DNA from: Candidatus Humimicrobium oleiphilum | GTDB lineage: Bacteria; Actinomycetota; Humimicrobiia; Humimicrobiales; Humimicrobiaceae | Assembly: GCA_002304935.1 (NCBI GenBank) | Contig: DBPS01000048.1 | Coordinates: 22,977-61,050, forward strand | DNA: 38,074 bases | Direction: 5' to 3' | In this document: positions 1-5,268 of the stretch, piece by piece | Position numbering within the stretch: the stretch's first letter is position 1 | Layout: each line of letters opens with the position of its first letter | Made by a program: the position numbers and the translations under genes | The notes under the pieces: model-generated | Told to the model about the DNA's origin: nothing | Seen by the model: the letters and a program-made list of their open reading frames with translations, nothing else | The model's database searches: none

Positions 1-90
1 ATAGAGAATGAAAAAGAAATATTTTTAAAAACAATCATTCCGAGCAGAAAAGCTACAAAAAAATATCTGGAGGTAAAAAATGAAATATAA
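1..90 (+). CDS. BrnT-like toxin, C-terminal end (partial)
   Basis: An open frame enters from the left edge and stops at TAA 88-90, giving 29 residues ending in ...IIPSRKATKKYLEVKNEI. BrnT-family ribonuclease toxins typically end with an 'IISARKATKxE' tail, and the segment PSRKATKK resembles it. The following antitoxin-like gene begins inside this frame (ATG at 80), which is the usual toxin-first, overlapping order of brnT-brnA. Only the tail is visible, so catalytic residues cannot be checked. The family call rests on the tail motif plus the neighbour. Confidence 0.6.
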   Translation: MENEKEIFLKTIIPSRKATKKYLEVKNEI

Positions 91-373
91 GCTAGATAAT
101 GAAGAAAAAGAAATTTTGAATGAATATGAAAATGACGAATATGTTGAAATATCTGATATGGAAAAAGAAATAAAAAAGCATTCAGAATATGCCAAAGCAA
201 CATTTACCAAAAATAAAAGAATAAATATTCGTATTTCTCAAAGAGACCTTGAACATATACAAAGAATAGCTTTGGAAGAAGGTATTCCTTATCAGACATT
301 GATAGCTAGCCTTATCCATAAATATACATCAGGGAAACTTGTTGAAAAAGACAAGATATTGATAAACAGTTAG
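80..373 (+). CDS. BrnA/CopG-like antitoxin
   Basis: This 97-residue protein has an acidic N-terminal half and a C-terminal ribbon-helix-helix-like segment (about residues 48-85: INIRISQRDLEHIQRIALEEG, then IPYQTLIASLIHKY). That arrangement is typical of antitoxins paired with BrnT or RelE toxins, where the C-terminal RHH binds the operator and the N-terminal part neutralises the toxin. The start overlaps the last 11 bases of the toxin frame, and CTGGAGGT at 67-74 is a good ribosome binding site. The role is inferred from domain and neighbour. It could equally be called a CopG-family antitoxin. Confidence 0.7.
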   Translation: MKYKLDNEEKEILNEYENDEYVEISDMEKEIKKHSEYAKATFTKNKRINIRISQRDLEHIQRIALEEGIPYQTLIASLIHKYTSGKLVEKDKILINS

Positions 374-421
374 GTAATGTAAAAATAACTTTTAAGATTT
401 AATACTCATATTTTTGATTAA

Positions 422-470
422 GAACCTTTTGTTAGAACTAATGCCCCGTTATTTGGTGAAGAACCAAATA
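422..470 (+). repeat. Repeat family R2, copy 1
   Basis: About 40 of 49 bases match 4012-4060, including the shared block ATGCCCCGTT followed by TTGGTGAAGA. In this copy ATTTGGT and ACCAAAT form a perfect 7-bp hairpin around a GAAGA loop. The other copy keeps a 5-bp version (TTGGT/GCCAA) around the same loop. The two copies are in direct orientation and bracket the accessory region. Confidence 0.6.
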
Positions 471-525
471 GATTAATAATTAAATTTCAGTTAATGATAA
501 AGATATTTTAGCTAATGTGTGTTAT

Positions 526-606
526 TGGCTTGGCATAGTAGACAGAGTTAAATCTAAATTGCTGAGCCTGAGTGAAGGTGTTATTATTCCTGAACCTAAT
601 TTATAA
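526..606 (+). repeat. Repeat family R1, copy 1
   Basis: This is one of four direct copies (also 1262-1342, 2049-2135 and 2866-2937). Read as codons from TGG 526 it gives WLGIVDRVKSKLLSLSE and ends at TAA 604. Differences from copy 3 are largely silent or conservative (for example CTG/TTA Leu, GTA/GTG Val, GAA/GAG Glu, AAA/AGA Lys/Arg). It follows the brnTA-like pair. Confidence 0.7.
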
Positions 607-787
607 ATTTAATCAATATTTACTACTTCGTATTGCTTACTATATTTATTAAAATTCAATTTTAAATCATTAAATATTTTATTTAGCAGTATTTAATATA
701 TTAAATAAGACTTATAATTATATTAGATATCACAAAGAAATCACCATTTTTGCTATTGCTATCTTTAAAATAATTTTAGGAGGAAAT

Positions 788-1177
788 ATGAGTTTAAGAG
801 ATGCAGCAGTTTTAATAGATGCAGCGCTGGAAGATAATGTAGCTGTATTAAGAGAATCTTTAGAAAAAGGTATTGATATTGACTCAAAAGATTTTTCTGG
901 CATGTCAGCGTTGATGTGGGCTTTATTTCATGGACGCACAGAAATAGCAAAGTTACTAATAGAAAAAGGCGCTGATATTAACGTTAAAGATGATAGTAGC
1001 TGGACTGCGTTGATACATGCATCAGTGAATGGATATGCAGAAACAGTAAAGTTGCTTATTGAGAATGGTGCTGATATTAATGCCAGAGATATCGTCGGTG
1101 GGACCGCATTGAAGCATGCTTCATTAAATGGACATACAGAGACAGTAAGTATATTAAAAACATCTGGAGCCTTGTAA
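788..1177 (+). CDS. Ankyrin-repeat protein
   Basis: This 129-residue protein consists almost entirely of ankyrin repeats. After an N-terminal helix pair (residues 1-35) there are repeats at about 37-70 (ALMWALFHGRTEIAKLLIEKG), 71-103 (ALIHASVNGYAETVKLLIEN) and 104-129 (ALKHASLNGHTETVSIL), each with the A/T-L...A..G..E.VK.LL signature. Such folds bind proteins, and no enzymatic domain or signal peptide is present. The start is set by AGGAGG at 778-783. It stands alone between toxin-antitoxin modules, with R1 repeats on both sides, so a role as inhibitor or immunity factor is possible but unproven. Confidence 0.85.
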   Translation: MSLRDAAVLIDAALEDNVAVLRESLEKGIDIDSKDFSGMSALMWALFHGRTEIAKLLIEKGADINVKDDSSWTALIHASVNGYAETVKLLIENGADINARDIVGGTALKHASLNGHTETVSILKTSGAL

Positions 1178-1261
1178 TAAATAGATCAATAATAAATCGT
1201 AAAATTAAGAAATAATATTTCAACCAATAATTAAGATACCTTTGGTAAATATGTCTTACTG

Positions 1262-1342
1262 TGGCTGGGAATATTGAATAGAGTTAGAACTAAAATCATG
1301 AGTCCAAATAAAGTTATTCTTATACCTGAACGGAATTCCTAA
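1262..1342 (+). repeat. Repeat family R1, copy 2
   Basis: Reading from TGG 1262, the frame gives WLGILNRVRTKIMSPNK and continues to ILIPERNS before TAA 1340-1342. It is the most diverged of the four copies but keeps the frame. It lies downstream of the ankyrin gene, 6 bp from the 3' end of the oppositely oriented mazF, and keeps plus-strand orientation. Confidence 0.65.
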
Positions 1343-1348
1343 TATGCG

Positions 1349-1672
1349 TTAATCAATAAGCATTTCTTTCAAAATACCCTTGATTTCTGTAATTTCTATT
1401 TCATCTAAATGTCCGGCTTTTTCTTTTAACCTTATTTTATCAATTGTTCTTATTTGATCCAGAATAATCCAGCCAGGCTTTTTTTGGAAAATGATTTTAA
1501 CCCTTGTAGGATAGCTCCTTGATTTTGTAGTCATTGGAGCGATAATAATTGTATCAATATTGAAATTCATCTCATCTGGTGAAAGGACAATACAGGGTCT
1601 CACCTTTTTTATTTCATGACCTATTGTTGGATTGAGGTCCACCCAAAAAATATCGTATTGATTAATTACCAT
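1349..1672 (-). CDS. mazF: MazF/PemK-family endoribonuclease toxin
   Basis: The protein has about 107 residues, the usual MazF length. The N-terminal QYDIFWVDLNPTIGHEIKK, then VRPCIVLSPDEMN, then IIIAPMTTKSR and VLDQIRTIDK-like segments match the PemK/MazF fold, an mRNA interferase that cleaves at short sequence motifs. The conserved Arg of 'RPC' and the TTK segment are present. I chose ATG at 1672 over a TTG at 1678 because AAGGA sits 6 bases upstream of the ATG. The start overlaps the end of the antitoxin gene, which implies translational coupling. Confidence 0.9.
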   Translation of the reverse strand: MVINQYDIFWVDLNPTIGHEIKKVRPCIVLSPDEMNFNIDTIIIAPMTTKSRSYPTRVKIIFQKKPGWIILDQIRTIDKIRLKEKAGHLDEIEITEIKGILKEMLID

Positions 1673-1908
1673 TCCCAATCCTTATCAAAAATGTTATCGT
1701 CACTTATTAAAAGGGCATCTTCGTTATTTTTATGCATATTTTGAAAACTTCTATTCCAGTCTGCGCGAGGTTCCTTGACAGCTTCGATTATTATTTTTTT
1801 ATCAACTACCTTTATTTCAACTTCACTTTCCAGTTCACATTCTTTAATAATACTCGAACTTATCCTTATACCTTTTGAATTCCCGATTTTTATTAAATTT
1901 GATTTCAT
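1666..1908 (-). CDS. mazE: MazE-type AbrB-fold antitoxin
   Basis: This 80-residue protein has an N-terminal SpoVT/AbrB DNA-binding fold (residues 1-45: LIKIGNSKGIRISSSIIKE, then a beta strand ending KKIIIEAV) and an acidic, tryptophan-containing tail (ISDDNIFDKDWEW) of the kind that blocks MazF. It precedes and overlaps mazF. A perfect 20-bp palindrome lies 23 bp upstream of the start and overlaps a promoter, as expected for autorepression by the MazEF complex. Confidence 0.9.
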   Translation of the reverse strand: MKSNLIKIGNSKGIRISSSIIKECELESEVEIKVVDKKIIIEAVKEPRADWNRSFQNMHKNNEDALLISDDNIFDKDWEW

Positions 1909-1930
1909 TTAACACCCGTTTTAAAGTTAT

Positions 1931-1950
1931 TACAATGTAATTACATTGTA
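1931..1950. promoter_or_regulatory. Perfect 20-bp palindrome, probable mazEF operator
   Basis: TACAATGTAATTACATTGTA is a perfect 20-base palindrome. Its outer TACAAT (read on the minus strand at 1950-1945) can serve as the -10 of a promoter whose -35 is TTGCAA at 1972-1967, with 16 bp between. Binding here would block transcription, which fits autoregulation by MazE. Confidence 0.75.
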
Positions 1951-2048
1951 TATTAAAAATATTTAATTGCAAGAGCGTATATAGTACTTTTAAAGTAAAT
2001 ATCTTAGATTTTAAAAAGTATAAAATTATATTGATATACAAACTTAAG

Positions 2049-2135
2049 TGGCTGGGCATAGTGGACAGAGTTAGAACTAATTTGCTGAGCTTAAGTGAGT
2101 ATATTTTTATATCTGAATTGAATTTCCTAATTTAA
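2049..2135 (+). repeat. Repeat family R1, copy 3
   Basis: From TGG 2049 the frame reads WLGIVDRVRTNLLSLSE and goes on to the stop TAA 2133-2135. It is the closest copy to copy 1. Some similarity to copy 1 continues past the stop (ATATTTAC ... CACTATAT-like stretch), so the repeat unit may be longer than the coding-like part. It lies upstream of the divergent mazEF and before the ParD/RelE module. Confidence 0.7.
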
Positions 2136-2281
2136 TTTTATATTTACCCTGCGCCTTTATTCACTATATCTATAAAAAATATTATATACAAAATTCGAAA
2201 ATAATTTTGAGAGAGATTATTAAAAAAATTAAATACATTTAATCCAAATATAAATTTTCTTATATGCTTACAATAAAGTTG

Positions 2282-2318
2282 TATATAGTTGTATAATATG
2301 TTAATATGCAACTATATA
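2282..2318. promoter_or_regulatory. Promoter and inverted-repeat operator of the ParD-like/RelE-like module
   Basis: TATATAGTTG (2282-2291) and CAACTATATA (2309-2318) form a 10-bp inverted repeat. A consensus -10, TATAAT, lies inside at 2292-2297, with TTACAA at 2268-2273 as a plausible -35 (18-bp spacer). An operator straddling the -10 is typical for autoregulated antitoxins. Confidence 0.65.
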
Positions 2319-2341
2319 ATTAATAAGGAGATGCAGCATTT

Positions 2342-2569
2342 ATGGGTACAGCAATAAAAATATCAAAAGAGATTGTAGACGAGGCAAAAATTTCTGCAAA
2401 AATATCAAGGAGATCTATGGCTGGGCAGGTTGAATACTGGGCTTTTATTGGTAAAATCGCAGAAGATAATCCCGACTTATCTTTTTTAGCAATAAAAGAT
2501 ATTTTACTTGGAAGGCAGCAGTTGAAAGAAGGTATCGGAACTCCCTATATTTTTGGAGAAGGTGATTAG
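2342..2569 (+). CDS. ParD-like antitoxin
   Basis: This 75-residue protein has the pattern of the 'ParD-like' antitoxin family. It begins IKISKEIVDEAKISAKISRR, has SMAGQVEYWAFIGKIAEDNPDL in the middle, and ends in a short helix-rich tail (IKDILLGRQQLKEG). The N-terminal half would form the DNA-binding part. TAAGGAG at 2325-2331 precedes the start. An inverted-repeat operator lies directly upstream and a RelE/ParE-like toxin frame follows without a gap. Confidence 0.8.
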   Translation: MGTAIKISKEIVDEAKISAKISRRSMAGQVEYWAFIGKIAEDNPDLSFLAIKDILLGRQQLKEGIGTPYIFGEGD

Positions 2570-2571
2570 AA

Positions 2572-2847
2572 ATTAAGATTATTCAGTCACCTCTTTTTGA
2601 AAAACAAAAGAAAAAACTTCATAAAAGCCAGATTAAATTACTAGATAAAGAGATTAAAAAAATAGCCATAAATCCGGAAATCGGTCAGGAAAAAAAGGGA
2701 ACTTTAAGTGGTGTCAGGGTTTATAAATTTCACATTGAAAAACAATTTTTCCTGCTTGCATATGAATTTGAAAATGATACTTTAAATCTTATAATGATTG
2801 GCAGCCACGAAAACTATTATAGAAATCTTTCTAAATATTATAGTTAA
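2572..2847 (+). CDS. RelE/ParE-family toxin without a standard start codon
   Basis: An open frame runs from just after TGA 2563-2565 to TAA 2845-2847. From the ATT at 2572 it encodes 91 residues starting IKIIQSPLFEKQKKKLHKSQ, with LSGVRVYKFHIEKQFFLLAY and LIMIGSHENYYRNL later, the usual RelE/ParE core and C-terminal strand. There is no ATG, GTG or TTG in frame until a methionine near the C-terminus. GGAGAAGGTG at 2555-2564 is well placed for initiation at ATT 2572. Either ATT is used (rare, known for infC) or the start codon was lost and the gene is silent. Confidence 0.7.
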   Translation: MKIIQSPLFEKQKKKLHKSQIKLLDKEIKKIAINPEIGQEKKGTLSGVRVYKFHIEKQFFLLAYEFENDTLNLIMIGSHENYYRNLSKYYS

Positions 2848-2865
2848 TAAATTATTTTTATAACT

Positions 2866-2937
2866 TGGCTGAGCATAGTGGACAAAGTTAGAACTAAATT
2901 GCAGACTTTAAGTGCGGATATTTTCATACAAGGATAG
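2866..2937 (+). repeat. Repeat family R1, copy 4
   Basis: From TGG 2866 the frame reads WLSIVDKVRTKLQTLSA then a short tail and TAG 2935-2937. It follows the RelE-like toxin stop by 18 bp. It shares the core GTTAGAACTAA with copies 2 and 3. Confidence 0.7.
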
Positions 2938-3040
2938 AGTTATTAAATTAAATTTCTATTAAAATTTGTATTTTACCTTCAAAGTAGTAAAATCAATTTA
3001 TAACATTTATTACAAAATTAAATAAAATAACAATTTAGTA

Positions 3041-3096
3041 GTATTGCTGCTTTTCCTATATCAGTTGGTCGCCAATTGTATAGAAAAGCAAAATAC
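3041..3096 (+). ncRNA. Long hairpin of a structured leader or small RNA
   Basis: A 56-base hairpin has 23 base pairs in four helices: GTATT/AATAC, GCTTTTC/GAAAAGC, TATA/TATA and CAGTTGG/CCAATTG, closed by a TCG loop. Small bulges (C3056, T3061) and an internal loop (3046-3048 with 3090-3091) separate them. Nine bases later a terminator hairpin follows. GTTGG (3064-3068) could alternatively pair with CCAAC (3096-3100), so two exclusive folds are possible. I do not recognise a known riboswitch class. Confidence 0.55.
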
Positions 3097-3105
3097 CAAC
3101 AGCGA

Positions 3106-3131
3106 AACCAGCTAAGTGTAGCTGGTTTTTT
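3106..3131 (+). terminator. Intrinsic terminator upstream of the NTF2-like gene
   Basis: AACCAGCTA and TAGCTGGTT form a 9-bp stem (3106-3114 with 3119-3127) around AGTG, followed by a T-rich run TTTTTTATTTT. It ends 40 bases before the next gene, so it acts either as the end of a small RNA starting near 3035 or as an attenuator for the downstream pair. Confidence 0.8.
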
Positions 3132-3171
3132 ATTTTAAACTGAAGCTTATAAATAAAAGGAGGTGAGTGAG

Positions 3172-3612
3172 ATGAATGAAATAGAAATTGAAAGTGTAAC
3201 TAAAAATCTTGTTGATGCATTAGAAAAGAAAGATGTTGAAAGGGCAGTTTCAACTTTTACTGATGATGCTGAGTGGTTTACTCCTAACGGTACATTTAAA
3301 GGCAAGAATGAGATAAGAAGATATATCAGCTGGATGACAAACAATCTAAAAGATCTAAAGTTTGTAATTGATGGAGTTGGAATACTTATACAAGGAAATA
3401 AGGGGATTCATCAGTCCATTTACGAGGGTATTTACAGAGGAATAAAAGTTAAAGCAGCCAATATATGCACCTATGAATTTGCAGAAGACAAGATAAAAAG
3501 GCACTGGACTGTAAACGACAGGCTATCGCTTGCCAGTCAGGTGGCCAAAGGCCCGATAGCAAGAAAAGCAGTTAATACTATAATAGCTAAAGCAGAAGCT
3601 GGACTTCATTAA
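3172..3612 (+). CDS. NTF2-like/SnoaL-like domain protein
   Basis: The protein has 146 residues from ATG 3172. I prefer this start to GTG 3163 because AAGGAGG at 3157-3163 then has normal spacing. The first 115 residues fit the SnoaL/NTF2 cone fold: a long N-terminal helix (IESVTKNLVDALEKKDVERA), the VSTFTDDAEWFTPNGTFKGK strand-turn, then EIRRYISWM and a strand-rich C-terminal half. The family includes polyketide cyclases, ketosteroid-isomerase-like enzymes and binding proteins, so no substrate can be stated. A 35-residue basic tail follows the fold. It sits behind a structured leader and is probably co-transcribed with the next gene. Confidence 0.7.
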   Translation: MNEIEIESVTKNLVDALEKKDVERAVSTFTDDAEWFTPNGTFKGKNEIRRYISWMTNNLKDLKFVIDGVGILIQGNKGIHQSIYEGIYRGIKVKAANICTYEFAEDKIKRHWTVNDRLSLASQVAKGPIARKAVNTIIAKAEAGLH

Positions 3613-3632
3613 TAAGATGTAAATTCATCTTA
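3613..3632 (+). other. Intercistronic hairpin
   Basis: TAAGATG (3613-3619) and CATCTTA (3626-3632) form a 7-bp stem around TAAATT, one base before the CAAGGAGG ribosome binding site of the following gene. There is no T-run, so termination is unlikely. It could stabilise the upstream message or modulate translation of the second gene. Confidence 0.5.
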
Positions 3633-3648
3633 CAAGGAGGTGAACAAT

Positions 3649-3936
3649 ATGCCCAAGATGATGCTAATTCATGCAATACCAGAACCCATACCAATTTCTC
3701 AGGCTGAAGGGGTGGCAAAACTTGCAAAAGCTTTCTCTACCACAGATGCTTACTGGGTTTCAAGCTGGATTCAGCTTGATGATAAGGGAGATGTGGCAAA
3801 AATAGTCTGTGAATATGATGCTAAAGACGCTGAATCATTAAAAAAGCTCGTTGAACAAATTGCTGCCCAGATTCCCAACTTTCCATGTGATGGCCCTTAT
3901 CCAATGATGAAGGTGGACGGTGAATCATACAGGTAA
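3649..3936 (+). CDS. DUF4242-like small protein
   Basis: The protein has 95 residues from ATG 3649. The alternative GTG at 3640 abuts AGGAGG and is too close to it. The pattern MLIHAIPEPI...AYWVSSWIQLDDKGDVAKIVCEYDAKDAESLKKLVEQ resembles small ferredoxin-like alpha/beta dimers of the DUF4242 (SCO4226-type) group, some of which bind nickel. A single Cys follows the 'KIV' strand and a second lies in FPCDGPYPM. The assignment rests on pattern only. It forms a pair with the NTF2-like gene, 36 bases apart, and may share its leader. Confidence 0.55.
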   Translation: MPKMMLIHAIPEPIPISQAEGVAKLAKAFSTTDAYWVSSWIQLDDKGDVAKIVCEYDAKDAESLKKLVEQIAAQIPNFPCDGPYPMMKVDGESYR

Positions 3937-3983
3937 ACTTTCTGCCTGCTTAAAAACAATTATTAAGACCTCATAATTAATAT

Positions 3984-4062
3984 GGTTCTTGGGTTCTTCC
4001 TCAAAGAAAAGGAACCTGTTGTTAGATCGGATGCCCCGTTAATTGGTGAAGAGCCAAGAGCC
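3984..4062 (+). ncRNA. Candidate structured RNA containing repeat R2, copy 2
   Basis: The left arm 3984-3999 (GGTTCTTGGGTTCTTC) can pair with the right arm 4048-4062 (GAAGAGCCAAGAGCC) to give 15 base pairs with two G-U pairs and one bulged G, enclosing a 48-base loop. The G-U pairs would be A-C mismatches on the other strand, so a plus-strand RNA is suggested. The enclosed and right-arm sequence (4012-4060) repeats 422-470. No T-run follows, so it is not a simple terminator. Confidence 0.4.
4012..4060 (+). repeat. Repeat family R2, copy 2
   Basis: This is a direct repeat of 422-470 (about 40 of 49 identical). In codons it reads EPVVRSDAPLIGEEPRAG against EPFVRTNAPLFGEEPNRL in copy 1. It lies 33 bp beyond the 3' end of tRNA-Gln, and the open frame runs on into the antisense of the tRNA. 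Confidence 0.6.
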
Positions 4063-4093
4063 GGAAGGGGACCAGATTATACGTCCCCAAGAC

Positions 4094-4169
4094 TGGCTGG
4101 GGAGGAAGGATTCGAACCTTCGCAGTGACGGGACCAAAACCCGTTGCCTTACCACTTGGCGACTCCCCA
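4094..4169 (-). tRNA. tRNA-Gln (TTG)
   Basis: The minus strand gives a 76-base cloverleaf beginning TGGGGAGTCGCCAAG, with anticodon loop TTTTGGT (anticodon TTG), T-arm GGTTCGAATCC and an encoded 3' CCA (4096-4094). The accessory region lies directly beyond its 3' end, a common integration position. Confidence 0.95.
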
Positions 4170-4218
4170 AAGCTGAAAATCTTCAGAAGTATTAATCCTT
4201 AAAAAATAAAGTTAGTAA

Positions 4219-4247
4219 ATTCTATATCAGTTTTTTTTAAAATTCAA
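4219..4247 (-). promoter_or_regulatory. Candidate promoter for tRNA-Gln
   Basis: On the minus strand TTGAAT (4247-4242) and TAGAAT (4224-4219) are spaced by 17 bp. The -35 overlaps the end of rsmA/ksgA. Transcription would begin about 45 bases upstream of the tRNA 5' end. Confidence 0.5.
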
Positions 4248-5221
4248 ATATCTCCGTTTTTGAGAAAGTAGCTGTATTCATCTTTTATGCTTAGGAATAA
4301 TAATAAAAATATTTCCAGGCTGATTTCCTCAGGACGAGTATCGTTTGAGAAACCATATTTCTCCAGCATTCTTATTATCTTTTGTTCATTATCCTTATAA
4401 AACGTACCCCTGAGATTTAAAGAATTGATCAGCTTCTTTCTTCTGTGATAAAAGCAATCTTCAACAAAACGGAAAAAGTCCTGCGTAAAAGAAATCTGTA
4501 GTTCATAATTCTTCAAAACGTCACTTACAATCAAAGGATTGATTTTATAAAGTATTGAGCTTGGCAGGAACCTTTCATTTCTTCTGATATAAACAGTTAC
4601 GGAATCGACATATGGTTTTGGATAAAAACAGCTTCTTGAGATACCGAAACTTTTTACAAAATGAGAGTAGAAATTGAGCTTTACAGAAAATGCATTGTAG
4701 TTTTTGTCGCCTGGTTTTGCCAGGATTCTTTCAGCAATGTCTTTCTGAATGGTCACATAAAAGTCTGTTATTTTTTGCGTTTCACTTAATATTTTTAGAA
4801 GAACAGGAGCAGCAATCTTATAAGGAAGATTGGATACGCATTTGGTTATCCCGTAATTATCTGCAAGTTCCGAATAGTTTAATTTCATTGCATCATTTTT
4901 TATGAGAGATATTTTTTTATCTATATAGTCTTCAAAAATCTGTTTAAATATCCCTGCAAGAGAAGTATCGATTTCGACAGCAATTATCGTTTTTGCGCGC
5001 TGACAAATTATTTCAGTAAGGCTCCCTATCCCGCTTCCTATCTCAAGAATAGTATCTTTTTCGTCTACATCAGCAAAACTGGCAATCTTTTTTAGCACAT
5101 TGGTATCTATCAGGAAATTCTGCCCATATGTTTTTCTTAAAATTATGCCGAAATGCCTGAGTATTTCCATCGTGCGGGAAGGAGTGCTTATGTAAGTTGG
5201 ATTTATCGGTTTTTCTGTCAT
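4244..5221 (-). CDS. rsmA: 16S rRNA dimethyladenosine transferase RsmA (KsgA)
   Basis: The 325-residue enzyme dimethylates two adjacent adenines (A1518 and A1519 in E. coli numbering) in the 3' hairpin of 16S rRNA, using SAM, late in 30S assembly. It shows YGQNFLID (residues 32-39), the SAM loop LEIGSGIGSL from residue 59, VEID, and the catalytic NLPY motif in KCVSNLPYKIAAP. The C-terminal third is the helical domain. It is somewhat longer than the usual 260-290 residues, with a leader before LRKTYGQNF. It follows tatD by 47 bp in the rsmI-metG-tatD-ksgA run common in Gram-positive lineages. Confidence 0.96.
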   Translation of the reverse strand: MTEKPINPTYISTPSRTMEILRHFGIILRKTYGQNFLIDTNVLKKIASFADVDEKDTILEIGSGIGSLTEIICQRAKTIIAVEIDTSLAGIFKQIFEDYIDKKISLIKNDAMKLNYSELADNYGITKCVSNLPYKIAAPVLLKILSETQKITDFYVTIQKDIAERILAKPGDKNYNAFSVKLNFYSHFVKSFGISRSCFYPKPYVDSVTVYIRRNERFLPSSILYKINPLIVSDVLKNYELQISFTQDFFRFVEDCFYHRRKKLINSLNLRGTFYKDNEQKIIRMLEKYGFSNDTRPEEISLEIFLLLFLSIKDEYSYFLKNGDI

Positions 5222-5268
5222 AGTAAAGCTTAATAATAAAACAGGTTTTTAAATACTTTCAGAAAAAA

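Larger units (their letters stand above)
422..606 (+). pseudogene. Decayed gene fragment, unknown family (source-like copy of two local repeats)
   Basis: Two coding-like pieces lie in adjacent frames. Frame A (422-490) reads EPFVRTNAPLFGEEPNRLI. Frame B (490-606) reads NDKDILANVCYWLGIVDRV and continues to SEGVIIPEPNL before TAA at 604-606. A one-base frame change near 490 would join them. No start codon or ribosome binding site fits. The first piece recurs at 4012-4060 and the second at 1262, 2049 and 2866, with many silent codon changes, so an ancestral coding sequence is likely. I do not recognise the family. Confidence 0.45.

Noticed and set aside
2342..2847. A -1 ribosomal frameshift fusing the ParD-like antitoxin and RelE-like toxin
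   Set aside because: The toxin frame has a TGA at 2563-2565, so slippage would have to occur in the last codon or two before the antitoxin stop, and no slippery heptamer is present.
526..2937. The four R1 repeats as a CRISPR array
   Set aside because: Spacing is 736-817 bp with genes in between, and the copies diverge like coding sequence. There are no short regular spacers and no cas genes.
422..2937. Integron cassette array with attC sites
   Set aside because: The same-strand repeats after modules and the GTTAGAAC core invite the comparison, but there is no paired RYYYAAC/GTTRRRY fold, no integron integrase is visible, and mazEF is reversed.
3982..4128. A 48-residue open frame across repeat R2 and tRNA-Gln
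   Set aside because: Its C-terminal part (LAGEEGFEPSQ) is the usual antisense-of-tRNA translation, and no ribosome binding site is present.
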